A DNA stretch of 64,000 bases, from positions 496,001 through 560,000 of the forward strand of contig NZ_JAKZLA010000003.1 of the NCBI RefSeq assembly GCF_022808775.1. The letters are read 5' to 3'. The notes under the pieces were generated by a model. That model worked only from the letters and a program-made list of their open reading frames with translations, was not told the DNA's origin and made no database searches. This document shows positions 42,978 through 52,202 of this stretch, piece by piece. Within the stretch, counting starts at the first letter, position 1; every line of letters starts with the position of its first letter. Both the position numbers and the translations under genes were made by a program. Origin of the DNA: Geothrix terrae (lineage in GTDB: Bacteria; Acidobacteriota; Holophagae; Holophagales; Holophagaceae).

Positions 42978-43754
42978 ATGTCCCTCGTCATCGCCGGCAA
43001 GACCTTCAGCAATCGCCTCGTGCTGGGCACGGGCAAGTACAAGGACTTCGCCACCATGCAGGCCTGCTACCGGGCCGCGCGGGTGGAGATGGTCACCCTG
43101 GCCGTCCGCCGCTTCGATTTGAACGCCAAGGGCCAGGACAACATCCTCCACTGGATCCCCAAGGACATCACCCTGCTGCCCAACACCGCCGGCTGCTACA
43201 CCCGCGAGGAGGCCCTGCGCGTGGCCCGCCTGGCCCGGGAGGCCCTGGACACCCCCTGGGTGAAGCTGGAGGTCATCGGCGACCAGAAGTCGCTCTACCC
43301 CGACAACGAAGAGACCCTGGAGGCCGCGAAGATCCTCGTGAAGGAGGGCTTCACGGTGCTGCCCTACGTGAACGCCGATCCCATCCTCGCCAAGAAGCTC
43401 TGCGACGTGGGCTGCGCCGCCGTCATGCCCTTGGGCAGCGCCATCGGCTCGGGCCTGGGCGTGCAGAACCCCATGACGCTGCTCCTGATCAAGGAGGTCG
43501 TGGAGGCCTACCAGCTGCCCATGATCGTCGACGCGGGTGTGGGCACGGCCTCGGACGCTACGCTCGCCATGGAGCTGGGCGCCGACGGCGTGCTGCTCAA
43601 CACCGCCGTGGCCGAGGCCGGCGAGCCCACCAAGATGGCCCAGGCCATGGACCACGCCGTGCAGGCGGGCCGACTCGCCTTCGAGAGCGGCCGCATGCCC
43701 AAGCGCCTCTACGCCAGCGCCAGCAGCCCGGTGGCTGGCGTCGTGGGGCGATAG
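42978..43754 (+). CDS. thiG: Thiazole synthase
   Basis: 258 aa. Makes the thiazole phosphate moiety of thiamine from DXP, dehydroglycine and ThiS thiocarboxylate. The start [19 protein letters not shown] (3-21) is diagnostic. The Schiff-base lysine is in WVKLEVIGD near 93-101, followed by [18 protein letters not shown] and [11 protein letters not shown], the phosphate-binding end of the barrel. No thiS, thiH/thiO or thiE is adjacent, and no TPP riboswitch fits in the 41-bp gap upstream. Confidence 0.94.
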   Translation: MSLVIAGKTFSNRLVLGTGKYKDFATMQACYRAARVEMVTLAVRRFDLNAKGQDNILHWIPKDITLLPNTAGCYTREEALRVARLAREALDTPWVKLEVIGDQKSLYPDNEETLEAAKILVKEGFTVLPYVNADPILAKKLCDVGCAAVMPLGSAIGSGLGVQNPMTLLLIKEVVEAYQLPMIVDAGVGTASDATLAMELGADGVLLNTAVAEAGEPTKMAQAMDHAVQAGRLAFESGRMPKRLYASASSPVAGVVGR

Positions 43755-43761
43755 GCGGTCG

Positions 43762-44670
43762 TTAGCGGGCTTCCGGCCAGGCCCTCCGCAGATCCTCCGC
43801 GAAGACCCCCATGGCTTCGGCCAGGGGGGATTCCCGCCGCCAGGCCAGCACCAGGGTGCGTCCGGGTGTGGGTCGGCCGAAGGGGCGCAGGGCCAGCGGC
43901 GCACGGCTCGCCTCCACCGGGATGCAAAGGCCGGGCAGCAGCGTGAGGCCCAGGCCCGCGGCCACCATCTGCACCAGAGTGGGCAGGCTGGAGGCCCGGA
44001 AGTCCACCTCCCGCACCCCCGCCTCCCCGCAGAAGGCCAGGGCCTGGCCCCGCAGGCAGTGACCATCCTCCAGCAGGAGGAGGGGCTGGCCCTCCAGGTC
44101 CCGCAGGCTCACCTGGGCCTTCCGGGTCGCGGGATGGTGGAGGGGTGCCGCCAGCAGGAAGGGATCCTCCTGCAGGGGCACCCGCACCAGGTCGCCCAGG
44201 TCCGTCCCCTCCGCCAGGATGGCCGCCTCCAGGCCCCCTGCGGCCAGCTCCGCCAGCAGGACGGGCGTGCGCTCCTCCCGCAGCTTCAGGCGCAGGTCCG
44301 GGTGCGCGGCGGCCAGGACGGGCAGCACCTCCGGCAGCAGGTAGGGCGCCACCGTGGGGATGACCCCCAGGCGCCAAACGCCCTGGAAGGGATCCCGCCA
44401 GACCTGGGCCGAGGCCAGCAGGTCCTGGGTTTCTCGCAGGATGCGGCGGGCCCGGGCCACCACCGCCTCGCCCGCGGGCGTGAGGAGCACGCGGCGGTGG
44501 TCCCGCTCGAACAGCCGCAGGCCCAGGGTGGCCTCGATCTGCTGGATCTGGGCGCTGAGGGAGGGCTGGGAGACGTGGACGCGCGCCGCCGCCCGGTGGA
44601 AGCCCAGGGTGTCTGCCAGGGCCACCAGGTACTCCAGCTGCCGGAAGGAGAGGTCCGAGGGGCGCGCCAC
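43762..44670 (-). CDS. oxyR: OxyR-type LysR family redox regulator
   Basis: 302 aa from the GTG at 44670; the frame is open further but that would overlap the rubrerythrin region. N-terminal LysR helix-turn-helix (about 5-65: SFRQLEYLVALADTLGFHRAA, in two parts). The regulatory domain carries the redox pair in EDGHCLRGQALAFC, Cys205 and Cys214, the same 9-residue spacing as E. coli Cys199/Cys208, and TLVQMVAAGLGLTLLP. Oxidation to a disulfide by peroxide activates it. It is divergent from the rubrerythrin operon with an OxyR site between. No clear ribosome site supports the exact start. Confidence 0.85.
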   Translation of the reverse strand: MARPSDLSFRQLEYLVALADTLGFHRAAARVHVSQPSLSAQIQQIEATLGLRLFERDHRRVLLTPAGEAVVARARRILRETQDLLASAQVWRDPFQGVWRLGVIPTVAPYLLPEVLPVLAAAHPDLRLKLREERTPVLLAELAAGGLEAAILAEGTDLGDLVRVPLQEDPFLLAAPLHHPATRKAQVSLRDLEGQPLLLLEDGHCLRGQALAFCGEAGVREVDFRASSLPTLVQMVAAGLGLTLLPGLCIPVEASRAPLALRPFGRPTPGRTLVLAWRRESPLAEAMGVFAEDLRRAWPEAR

Positions 44671-44723
44671 GGGGGGAGGATGGCAGCCGTAATCGGATCT
44701 GCCAAGACTCAATGGCGAAGCCG

Positions 44724-44760
44724 ATAGCCACACCCTATCAACGCGATCTGGAAGAAGTAT
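44724..44760 (+). promoter_or_regulatory. OxyR binding site and rubrerythrin promoter region
   Basis: ATAG-N7-CTAT-N7-ATCT-N7-GTAT, with starts at 44724, 44735, 44746 and 44757, all exactly 11 bp apart, as in the OxyR consensus (ATAG-N7-CTAT twice). The first half is perfect. A -10-like TATGTT (44784-44789) follows, placing the box directly upstream of the -35 position, the usual site for activation. Confidence 0.8.
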
Positions 44761-44812
44761 CGGCCCGCCGGCGCCCCCGGACCTATGTTGGGGACCCGAT
44801 CCCGGAGGAGCC

Positions 44813-45232
44813 ATGACCAAGCTCAAAGGCACCCGCACCCACCAGAACCTGAAGGACGCCTTCGCGGGCGAATCCCAGGCCAACCGCCGCTACCTCTACT
44901 TCGCCAAGGTGGCCGACATCGAGGGCTACCCGGAGGTGGCAGGCAACTTCAAGGAGACCGCCGACGGCGAGACCGGCCATGCCCACGGGCACCTGGACTA
45001 CCTGAAGGCTGTGGGTGATCCCGCCACGGACCTGCCCATCGGCGACACCGCCCTGAACCTCAAGTCCGCCATCGCCGGCGAGACCCACGAGTACACGGAC
45101 ATGTATCCGGGCATGGCCAAGACCGCCCGCGAGGAGGGCTTCGCCGAGATCGCCGACTGGTTCGAGACCTTGGCCAAGGCCGAGAAGAGCCACGCCGGCC
45201 GCTTCCAGAAGATGCTCGAATCCATCAGCTAA
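44813..45232 (+). CDS. Rubrerythrin-family diiron protein, without rubredoxin domain
   Basis: 139 aa four-helix bundle. Diiron ligands are in the helices [37 protein letters not shown] (E-x-x-H), [16 protein letters not shown] and [14 protein letters not shown] (E-x-x-H). A full rubrerythrin would add a C-terminal CxxC rubredoxin part; here the protein ends after the bundle. It reduces hydrogen peroxide with electrons from a separate donor. RBS GGAGGAG at 44804. It leads an operon with an Fe-S protein and DUF3501. Confidence 0.9.
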   Translation: MTKLKGTRTHQNLKDAFAGESQANRRYLYFAKVADIEGYPEVAGNFKETADGETGHAHGHLDYLKAVGDPATDLPIGDTALNLKSAIAGETHEYTDMYPGMAKTAREEGFAEIADWFETLAKAEKSHAGRFQKMLESIS

Positions 45233-45240
45233 AAAAAGCG

Positions 45241-45329
45241 GGAACGCGAAGGACGCGAACAGGCCGAAGAGCCGCGAACAAAGAATGATTGCTCGGCGTC
45301 CTTCGCTACCTCTGCGTTCTTCGCGTTCC
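45241..45329. repeat. Imperfect inverted repeat downstream of rubrerythrin
   Basis: Outer arms GGAACGCGAAGGACGC (45241-45256) and GCGTTCTTCGCGTTCC (45314-45329) pair over 16 bp with one mismatch. The space between contains further CGCGAA and TTCG units. It sits between two genes of one operon (rubrerythrin and the Fe-S protein) after a short A-run. It could be a processing or attenuation structure, or a small mobile repeat. Confidence 0.6.
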
Positions 45330-45349
45330 GGATCCTTTCGAGGTGACGC

Positions 45350-46744
45350 ATGGCCGAGCGCTACGAGGTGGGCGACCACGCGCGCCCGCACACCACACCG
45401 GGCGAGCGCATCAGCTACGTGGCCGGGAAGGGCACCACCTACGATGCCGCGGATCCGCGCTACTGGGACGAGACCTTGCTGAAGGAGGAGGTGGAGCGGG
45501 CCTTCGAGATCTGCCACGGCTGCCGCATGTGCTTCAAGTACTGCGACGCCTTCCCCGGCCTCTTCGCCCTGCTGGACGAGAAGCACCACGGCGACGTGCG
45601 CGCCCTCTCGAAGGCGGAGCGCGACGGCGTCATGGACGGCTGCTTCCAGTGCAAGCTCTGCGAGGTGCAGTGCCCCTACACACCCCGGGAAGGCCACGCC
45701 TTCGCCCTCGACTTCCCCAAGCTCGTCCACCGCTACCAGGCCCAGCGCCGGAAGCGCGAGGGCGGCACGCTCCGGGACAAGCTCCTGGGCAATCCGGACC
45801 TCTCCGCGAAGCTGGCCCGGGCCTCCTTCGGCCTGGCCAACACCATGAACCGGGTGTCGATCCACCGCTGGTTCATGGAGAAGACGCTGGGCATCCACCG
45901 GGCGGCCCACCTGCCGGACTTCGCCGCCGCCACCTTCGAAGCCTGGGCCGAGAAGAGCGGCCGCATCCAGACGGAGCCCGGCGCTGAGGCCGTACTCTTC
46001 CAGACCTGCATTGTGCAGAACAACGAGCCCCAGCTCGGCAAGGACACCCTGGAGGTGCTGGAGAAGAACGGCTGCCGGGCGGGTTGTGTGAAGGGGCTCC
46101 AGTGCTGCGGCATGCCCGCCTGGGAGCACGGCGACCTGGAGAGCCTCCGGAAGCAGGCCCACGCCAACCTGGACGCCCTCATGCCCCACGTGGAGGCGGG
46201 CTCGCTGGTGCTGGCCATCAACCCCACCTGCGCCATGATGCTGCGCCAGGAGTATCCGGAGCTGCTGGAGGGCGCGGACCGTGAGCGGGCGAAGAAGCTC
46301 GCCGCCGCCGTGCGCGATCCCGCGGAGTTCCTCTGGTCCATCCGGAACGAGCCCCGGGCGAACTGGAGCTTCGAATCCAGCCCCGGTCCCATCGCCTACC
46401 ATGCCCCCTGCCACCTCCGCGCCCAGCGGGTGGGCTTCAAGGGCCGCGACCTGCTGAAGAAGATCCCCGGTGTCACCCTCACCTCCGTGATGGAGTGCTG
46501 CGGCCACGACGGCACCTACGCCATGCGCGCCGAGACCTACGAGGCCAGCCGGCGCGTGGGCCAGAAGGCCTTCACGGGCATGCAGGCCGCGGAAGAGGCG
46601 GAGGTCTGGGCCACAGAGTGCCCCCTGGCGGGCATGCAGTTCGAACAGCACGCCGGGCGGCGGGCCCTGCATCCCATGACCATCCTGGCCCGGGCCTACC
46701 GCAAGGATGGGTTTCCGAAGGCCGTGGATCCTCAGGTGGAGTGA
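45350..46744 (+). CDS. Fe-S oxidoreductase with two 4Fe-4S sites and CCG domains
   Basis: 464 aa. The N-terminal part has two CxxCxxCxxxC-type motifs: CHGCRMCFKYC near 56-66 and CFQCKLCEVQC near 98-108. The C-terminal part has two Cys-rich CCG-type motifs as in heterodisulfide reductase HdrD/GlpC: CVKGLQCCGMPAWE near 245 and CHLRAQRVG followed by MECCGHDG. It is likely an electron-transfer protein. In the operon it could supply electrons to the rubrerythrin, which lacks its own rubredoxin domain. Confidence 0.82.
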   Translation: MAERYEVGDHARPHTTPGERISYVAGKGTTYDAADPRYWDETLLKEEVERAFEICHGCRMCFKYCDAFPGLFALLDEKHHGDVRALSKAERDGVMDGCFQCKLCEVQCPYTPREGHAFALDFPKLVHRYQAQRRKREGGTLRDKLLGNPDLSAKLARASFGLANTMNRVSIHRWFMEKTLGIHRAAHLPDFAAATFEAWAEKSGRIQTEPGAEAVLFQTCIVQNNEPQLGKDTLEVLEKNGCRAGCVKGLQCCGMPAWEHGDLESLRKQAHANLDALMPHVEAGSLVLAINPTCAMMLRQEYPELLEGADRERAKKLAAAVRDPAEFLWSIRNEPRANWSFESSPGPIAYHAPCHLRAQRVGFKGRDLLKKIPGVTLTSVMECCGHDGTYAMRAETYEASRRVGQKAFTGMQAAEEAEVWATECPLAGMQFEQHAGRRALHPMTILARAYRKDGFPKAVDPQVE

Positions 46745-46746
46745 CG

Positions 46747-47316
46747 ATGGCGCGGGTCGATCGTTCCGAGATCCTGGACTTCCTCACCTACGCCGACCGG
46801 CGGGACGCCATCCGGGCCTCCGCCATGGCCGCCAAGGACCTGCGCCGGGTCCACCTGGGCGAGCACCTCACCCTGCTCTTCGAGAACCGGGAGACCATCC
46901 GCTACCAGATCCAGGAGATGGTGCGGGCCGAGCAGATGGTGCGCGAATCGGACATCCAGCACGAGCTGGACACCTACAACGCCCTCCTGGGCGGCGAGGG
47001 GGAGCTGGGCTGCACCCTGCTCATCGAGATCCCGGACGCGGCCCTGCGCCCCGTGCTCCTCCGGCGCTGGCGGGGCCTCCCGGGCCACCTGCACCTGACC
47101 TTCACGGACGGCACCCGGGAGACGGCCCGCTTCGATGCGACCCAGATGGATGAGGCCCGCCTCTCCTCCGTGCAGTTCCTCATCTTTCCCGTGGACGACC
47201 GCGTCCCCGCGGGCCTGATGGTGGACCTGCCGGAGCTCGCAGCCAGCACCTCGCTCGGCCCCGCCACCCAGCGGGCCCTGCTGGAGGACCTGGGACGGCC
47301 TCCGGCAGAGGCATAA
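46747..47316 (+). CDS. DUF3501 family protein
   Basis: 189 aa from the ATG 2 bp after the Fe-S gene stop; longer versions overlap it. The sequence VDRSEILDFLTYADRRDAIR and EHLTLLFENRETIRYQIQEMVRAE matches the DUF3501 family, a small family of unknown function. As I recall, it is often next to rubrerythrin and an HdrD-like Fe-S protein, and is so here. A role in the peroxide-reducing set is suggested only by this context. Confidence 0.82.
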   Translation: MARVDRSEILDFLTYADRRDAIRASAMAAKDLRRVHLGEHLTLLFENRETIRYQIQEMVRAEQMVRESDIQHELDTYNALLGGEGELGCTLLIEIPDAALRPVLLRRWRGLPGHLHLTFTDGTRETARFDATQMDEARLSSVQFLIFPVDDRVPAGLMVDLPELAASTSLGPATQRALLEDLGRPPAEA

Positions 47317-47323
47317 TGCCTCC

Positions 47324-47956
47324 ATGCCCGACGTCGACCTCACTCCCCTGGAATGCCGCATCCTCGGCTGCCTGCTGGAGAAGCAGCTCAGCACGCCGGA
47401 CGTCTATCCCCTCTCGCTGAACGCCCTGGTGAACGCCTGCAACCAGTCCAGCAACCGGGAGCCCGTGCTGGCGGTGGCAGAGGCGGAGGTCCATGCGGCG
47501 GTGGAGGCGCTCATCGGCCGGGGCCTGGTGGAGACCTGGCCGGGCCGGGTGCTCAAGTTCGCCCACACGGCCAAGCCCACCTGGAACCTGTCCGTGCAGG
47601 AGGCGGCCCTGCTGGCGGAGCTGCTGCTGCGGGGTCCGCAGACGCCCGGCGAGCTGCGCACGAACACGAAGCGCATGTACGCCTTCCCTGACCTGGCGGA
47701 GCTGGAGGGCTGCCTGGCGGCCCTGATGGAAGCGGAGCCCCCCCTGGCCGTGCGCCTGACCCGGGCCCCGGGCGCCCGGGAGGCGCGGGTGGCGCACCTG
47801 CTCTCGGGCCCGGTGGCGGCCGAGACCGCTCCCGCCAAGGCCACCGTTCCCGTCACGCCCGGCAGGGTGGAACAGCTGGAAGTCGAGGTCGCCTCGCTGC
47901 GCGAGGAGCTCGCGGACCTGCGCCAGGCCTTCGAAGCCTTCAGGGCCCAGTTCTAG
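47324..47956 (+). CDS. YceH/DUF480 family winged-helix protein
   Basis: 210 aa. The start LTPLECRILGCLLEKQLSTPDVYPLSLNALVNACNQSSNR (here in parts 6-45) is the clear hallmark of the YceH family, followed by a second winged-helix segment, TPGELRTNTKRMYAF. A C-terminal coiled coil of about 25 residues (EQLEVEVASLREELADLRQ) ends the protein. The family's molecular role is unclear. It follows the DUF3501 gene by 7 bp. Confidence 0.9.
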   Translation: MPDVDLTPLECRILGCLLEKQLSTPDVYPLSLNALVNACNQSSNREPVLAVAEAEVHAAVEALIGRGLVETWPGRVLKFAHTAKPTWNLSVQEAALLAELLLRGPQTPGELRTNTKRMYAFPDLAELEGCLAALMEAEPPLAVRLTRAPGAREARVAHLLSGPVAAETAPAKATVPVTPGRVEQLEVEVASLREELADLRQAFEAFRAQF

Positions 47957-47976
47957 AGCCGGCCGAAAATCCCACG

Positions 47977-48435
47977 TCAAAGATCCCGGTAGGCCACATT
48001 CAGGGCCCGGAGGCCGGCCACCAGGTCGCCCCGGCGGGCGGGATCCACTTGGAGCACCAGGTGGAAGGGCTGGGGAGCCAGATCCTCGGCGGTATCGGCC
48101 AGGACGGCCATCAGCGTGACCCCATCCTCCGGCGGTGCGTCCTGAAGGAGCTGATCCGCCTCCAGGATCAGGAAGGCGCCGCCCTCGGGCAGGTCCGAGA
48201 GGCAGTCCCGCAGGCTGTCCCAGGTGCCGCCGAAGTGGGGCGGGAACTGGGCCGCGGCCGCCCATTCGTCCAGGAGTCCCTGGCGGGTCCGCATGCGATC
48301 GCCCCGCAGCCAGCGGAGCATGCGGCCCGTCTCCACGGGCGCGGCATCCACCAGGGCGGAGGCGGACCCGGACCACACATGCACGCGGGGCCGCTGGGTC
48401 GAGGCCAGAAAGGACCAGTCCACCTCGGCCATCAC
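47977..48435 (-). CDS. Barstar-like ribonuclease inhibitor
   Basis: 152 aa. The barstar core is visible: [19 protein letters not shown] then [14 protein letters not shown], the usual barnase-contact helix, and [14 protein letters not shown]. Barstar-family proteins bind and block barnase-type RNases in the cytosol. No signal peptide is present. It overlaps the exported RNase gene by ATGA (48432-48435), so the inhibitor is translated immediately after the enzyme. Confidence 0.87.
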   Translation of the reverse strand: MMAEVDWSFLASTQRPRVHVWSGSASALVDAAPVETGRMLRWLRGDRMRTRQGLLDEWAAAAQFPPHFGGTWDSLRDCLSDLPEGGAFLILEADQLLQDAPPEDGVTLMAVLADTAEDLAPQPFHLVLQVDPARRGDLVAGLRALNVAYRDL

Positions 48436-48842
48436 TTCACCTCGGTGAAGGTGCGGTAGTGGTCCGCCGTGTACCAGGCCCGGCCGTCACTGCCGGTCAC
48501 CAGGCGCTCGGCACCGCGGTTGCGCCCCTCGGCCTTGGGGTGCACGTCCCATTCCCGGTACTCGATGCGCTTGCGGCGGGCGTCGTAGCGGGGCAGCGCC
48601 CCCTCGTAGTTCCCGAAGACCCGCCCGCCGATGTACCCCGGCGGAGCGTAGCCGTGCTGGCGGACGTAGGCCAGGGTCTCTCGGGCCGGCGCGGGAATCG
48701 GGTCGCTCGGCGGGGCCTGCTGAACCTGGGCCGGCTGAGTCGGAGGCGCCGGCTCGGGGCCGCAGGCCAGCGGGGCCACCAAGGCGGCCAGGAGCGCCAA
48801 GCCACCGGCCAGGTGTGCGAGGGTCCTCCGCCAGCAGGTCAT
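48432..48842 (-). CDS. Barnase-type ribonuclease with lipoprotein signal
   Basis: 136 aa from the ATG at 48842; a longer frame adds an unrelated leader. Signal segment with lipobox PLAC and Cys27, then a Pro-rich spacer (28-53). The microbial RNase (N1/T1) domain covers about 62-136: [21 protein letters not shown] with the general base E97, RGAERLV with R113, and DHYRTF with the general acid H128. These match barnase E73, R87 and H102. The protein should be exported and anchored in a membrane. Confidence 0.87.
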   Translation of the reverse strand: MTCWRRTLAHLAGGLALLAALVAPLACGPEPAPPTQPAQVQQAPPSDPIPAPARETLAYVRQHGYAPPGYIGGRVFGNYEGALPRYDARRKRIEYREWDVHPKAEGRNRGAERLVTGSDGRAWYTADHYRTFTEVK

Positions 48843-48885
48843 GGGTGCTCCGGAAAGGGCCTTCAGTCTACCCGGGCTCCGATGA

Positions 48886-50205
48886 TCAGGCCTTGGAGGA
48901 TCCGGCCTCCAGGACGCCGCCATGCCGCTTGTCCGCCCGCAGCAGGAGGAAGGCGAAGACGAGCCCGGCCAAGCCCAGCCCCGCGAACATGATCTGGGTG
49001 GAGGTATAGGTTCCCGTCACGTCCCGCAGCTTGCCGTTGAGATAGGGGAACAGCGCCAGACCCAGGTTCTGGATGGCGGTCATCAGGCCGAAGGCCGTGC
49101 CCACCCGGTTCTCCTCCACCACCAGGGGCACCGAAGGCCACATGGCGGCGGGCACCAGCACGAAGGCCGCGCCCAGCATCACCATCATCGGGATGGGATT
49201 CCAGTGGGTGATGCCCATCAGGAGGTGCGCCGGGATCATCAGCAGGGAGCCCACCACCATCAGAGAGGCGCGCCGGCCCAGGCGATCCACCAGGTCACCC
49301 GCGAAGGGCGCGAAGAACATCGAGGCGGCGATGGCGATGCTCGTGATCCCCGGCGCGGTGCTGAACATGTGGGTGAAGTTGTAGAACACCCGGGACAGGA
49401 ACCCCCCGTTCGAGACGCTGACCAGGGGGATCCCCCATTTGTCGTGGAACATGTCCGTGGAGAGGGCGGTGAACGGGAAGATGGCGCTGTAGAAGGTCAC
49501 GCAGAGCAGCACCACGAACCAGTAGGACGAGGTGAACTTCTTGAGGTCCGAGAAGACGATCTTGTCGCCGGCGCCGGCTTTCGGCAGGGACAGCTCGCGC
49601 TCGCCGTGCCGGTCCATGGCGACGAAGACCAGGTTGCAGACCACGGAGAAGAGACAGAGCAGGGCCGCCGCCCAGAGGGCCGTGCGGAAGCTGTGGAAGT
49701 GGTCCGCGATGAGCTCCTCGGTGTTGAAGGAGAACAGCGTGCCCACCCGGCTGAGGGTCAGCGCGATCCCGAAGGCCATGGCCATCTCCTTGCCCTTGAA
49801 CCAGCGGCTGATGATGGCGCTCTGGACCACGATGAGGGATTCGGAGCCGGCGCCGAAGATCAGCCGTCCGAAGATGAGCATCCACTTGCCCTTCGCCACC
49901 GCCACGATGACCGCGCCCAGGAAGACGAGGGTGCTGAACAGCAGGCTGGCCTTGCGGGGCCCCAGCTTGTCGTAGAGCATGCCGCCGAAGAACACGATGG
50001 CGATGGCGGCCACCGAATAGGCCGTATAGAGATTGCCGATGGTGCTCCGGTCGAGGTTCAGCTCCCGCATCAGCGTGGTCTCGAGGGCCCCGATGCTGTC
50101 GTAGGCGAAGTAGCTCCCCAGCACCAGCAGGCTGATGAAGATCAGGATCGTGAACCGGTAGAGCCGGGAACTCGGATGAAAGGCGCCGGGAATCGCGGAG
50201 GTCAT
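48886..50205 (-). CDS. Major facilitator superfamily transporter
   Basis: 439 aa from the ATG at 50205 with GAGGA upstream; a longer frame would add an unlikely leader. Twelve hydrophobic segments. The loop 2-3 motif [16 protein letters not shown] (about 70-85) is the MFS signature and is repeated in [15 protein letters not shown] near 315-329. The substrate is not clear; its overall style recalls MFSD1-like or oxalate/formate-like carriers. A 235-bp gap lies upstream, shared with the M4 protease gene. Confidence 0.8.
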   Translation of the reverse strand: MTSAIPGAFHPSSRLYRFTILIFISLLVLGSYFAYDSIGALETTLMRELNLDRSTIGNLYTAYSVAAIAIVFFGGMLYDKLGPRKASLLFSTLVFLGAVIVAVAKGKWMLIFGRLIFGAGSESLIVVQSAIISRWFKGKEMAMAFGIALTLSRVGTLFSFNTEELIADHFHSFRTALWAAALLCLFSVVCNLVFVAMDRHGERELSLPKAGAGDKIVFSDLKKFTSSYWFVVLLCVTFYSAIFPFTALSTDMFHDKWGIPLVSVSNGGFLSRVFYNFTHMFSTAPGITSIAIAASMFFAPFAGDLVDRLGRRASLMVVGSLLMIPAHLLMGITHWNPIPMMVMLGAAFVLVPAAMWPSVPLVVEENRVGTAFGLMTAIQNLGLALFPYLNGKLRDVTGTYTSTQIMFAGLGLAGLVFAFLLLRADKRHGGVLEAGSSKA

Positions 50206-50440
50206 CGTGGGGTCCTCAGGTGGGCCAGAGCGACAGCAGAAACAAGGGGAAAGCCGGGGTGACTCGATCCCCGATGGTGACAGGGGCCTCCCCAAACCCC
50301 GCAAATAGAATTGATTCTCATAAAAATTCATAACACTTAACAGGGTTGTTTTGCCTTCTGGCACCTAGCATTCATCCACGCACCTCAGTCCTTGTCATCC
50401 CCATCCACCCATCTGGAGCTCAAGCTCCCTGGAGGTCACC
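50206..50440. other. Divergent intergenic region, AT-rich patch
   Basis: 235 bp between the divergent MFS and M4 genes with no gene. Positions 50301-50350 are notably AT-rich for this chromosome and hold the inverted repeat AGAAT-TG-ATTCT (50307-50318). This is where promoters for both genes are expected. A small hairpin GGAGCT-CA-AGCTCC lies just upstream of the M4 ribosome site. I cannot assign boxes with confidence. Confidence 0.45.
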
Positions 50441-52108
50441 TTGCCATCTCGTCTCGCCCTTCGCCTTGCCGCCGCCGCGCTTCTGGTGGTCCCGGCCTTC
50501 GCCGCCCGCCCCGTGGACAACCCCCTCGCCAACGAGGCGGCCCGCCACCTGGACGCCCGCGTCTTCCAGCTGGGCCTGGACCGGAACGCCGGCTTCGCCA
50601 CCAAGAACATCTTGGAAGAGGCCACCGGCGACGCCCACGTCCGCATGAACCAGTTCTACAAGGGCGTGCGCGTGTTCGAGGGCGAGACCATCGTCCACAT
50701 GCGGGGTGGCGTCGTCACCGGCCGCACGGATGCCCTGGTCCGCGGCCTCAACCTGAACGTGACTCCCACCCTCGGTGCCTCCGAGGCCCTGGCGGTGGCC
50801 CACCAGTCCCTGGCCCCCAAGGGCGCCTACGCCCACACGCCCACCTCCGAGCTCGTGGTGGTGACCGTCGGCCAGCCCACCCTGGCCTATCACGTCCACA
50901 CGGAGCTGGAGAACGGCGCCGAGGAGACCCGCCACACCGACTTCCTCGTGGACGCCCACAGCGGCGCCATCCTGGAGCAGTGGAGCACCCTCCACACCAC
51001 CGCCGCCAACGGCACCGGCAACAGCCAGTACTCCGGCACCGTCGCGCTGAACACCAACAGCCTGGCCAGTGGTTATGAACTGCGCGATACCGTCCGCGGC
51101 ATGAACTTCGACACCCGCGACCTGAACCACGCCACCACCGGCAACGGCACCACCTACACCGATGCCGACAACACCTGGGGCGACGGGCTCAACTACAACG
51201 GCGGGACCACCACCTCCGCCAACGGCCAGACCGCGGCCGTGGACGCCCACTACGGCGTGGGCCTCACCTACGACTACTACAAGAACATCTTCGGCCGGAA
51301 CGGCATCGACGGCATCGGCACCGCCACCTACAGCCGCGTGCACTACAGCAGCGCCTACGACAACGCCTTCTGGTCCGACAGCTGCTTCTGCATGACCTAC
51401 GGCGACGGCTCCTCCTTCAAGTCCCTCGAGTCCATCGACGTGGCCGGCCACGAGATGAGCCACGGCGTCTGCGCCCGCACCGCCAACCTCACCTACCGCG
51501 GCGAGTCCGGCGGCCTGAACGAGGCCAACTCCGACATCATGGGCACCATGGTCGAGTTCATGGCCCATGGCGGCGGCACCACCACCGTGCCCAACTACTC
51601 CAACATCACCTCGACCATCAACGTCTACTGGACGGGCACCACCACCCCCACGCCCTCCACCAGCAAGGCCGTGCCCGCCGCGAACTACCTGATCGGCGAA
51701 CAGCTGGCCACGAGCAAGTTCACCCATCCCCTGCGCTTCATGTACAAGCCCAGCCTGGACGGCTCCAGTCCCGACGCCTGGTCCAAGACCCTCGGCCGCC
51801 TGGATGTCCACTACAGCTCCGGCGTGGCCAACCACTTCTACTTCCTGCTCTCCCACGGCAGCCAGATCGACAGCTTCTCCGACGGCGTCCAGTCCCCCAT
51901 GGCCAACGGCGTCACCAGCGTCGCCGGCGTGGGCAACGACAAGGCCGCCCGCATCTGGTTCCGTGCCCTCACGGTCTACATGACCAGCAGCACCAACTAC
52001 GCCGGCGCCCGCACCGCCACCCTCAGCGCCGCCACGGACCTCTACGGGGCCGGGTCCGCCGAATACAACTCGGTCAACACCGCCTGGCTCGCCGTGAACG
52101 TGAAGTAG
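50441..52108 (+). CDS. M4 (thermolysin-like) metallopeptidase
   Basis: 555 aa, TTG start with GGAGG 5 bp upstream. Signal peptide 1-22, then an FTP/propeptide region (about 30-185; GVRVFEGETIVHMRGGVV). The catalytic domain has the zinc helix VAGHEMSHGV (HExxH) near 342-351, the third ligand in GGLNEANSD near 366-374, and the active-site His in DVHYSSGVANHF near 462-473. It is a secreted neutral protease likely used for extracellular protein digestion. The C-terminus has no GlyGly-CTERM or type IX signal. A GC-rich hairpin follows. Confidence 0.93.
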   Translation: MPSRLALRLAAAALLVVPAFAARPVDNPLANEAARHLDARVFQLGLDRNAGFATKNILEEATGDAHVRMNQFYKGVRVFEGETIVHMRGGVVTGRTDALVRGLNLNVTPTLGASEALAVAHQSLAPKGAYAHTPTSELVVVTVGQPTLAYHVHTELENGAEETRHTDFLVDAHSGAILEQWSTLHTTAANGTGNSQYSGTVALNTNSLASGYELRDTVRGMNFDTRDLNHATTGNGTTYTDADNTWGDGLNYNGGTTTSANGQTAAVDAHYGVGLTYDYYKNIFGRNGIDGIGTATYSRVHYSSAYDNAFWSDSCFCMTYGDGSSFKSLESIDVAGHEMSHGVCARTANLTYRGESGGLNEANSDIMGTMVEFMAHGGGTTTVPNYSNITSTINVYWTGTTTPTPSTSKAVPAANYLIGEQLATSKFTHPLRFMYKPSLDGSSPDAWSKTLGRLDVHYSSGVANHFYFLLSHGSQIDSFSDGVQSPMANGVTSVAGVGNDKAARIWFRALTVYMTSSTNYAGARTATLSAATDLYGAGSAEYNSVNTAWLAVNVK

Positions 52109-52127
52109 CGCTTCCCTCCACCCCGCA

Positions 52128-52151
52128 GCGCCCCGGCCTCGGCCGGGGCGC
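52128..52151 (+). terminator. Strong GC hairpin after the M4 protease gene
   Basis: Perfect inverted repeat GCGCCCCGGCC / GGCCGGGGCGC with a 2-nt centre. It ends the M4 transcript; the following GCTCGTTCT is only weakly T-rich. Confidence 0.65.
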
Positions 52152-52202
52152 GCTCGTTCTGGCCGCCCTTCCCCTGGAACCGCCCCTGGCCGATAGTGGT
52201 GC

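Noticed and set aside
50307-50318. Fur-like site AGAAT-TG-ATTCT between the MFS and M4 genes
   Set aside because: It resembles half of a Fur box (GAGAATCA on the minus strand), but the match is short, lies in an AT-rich patch where such hits are likely, and neither neighbour is clearly iron-related.
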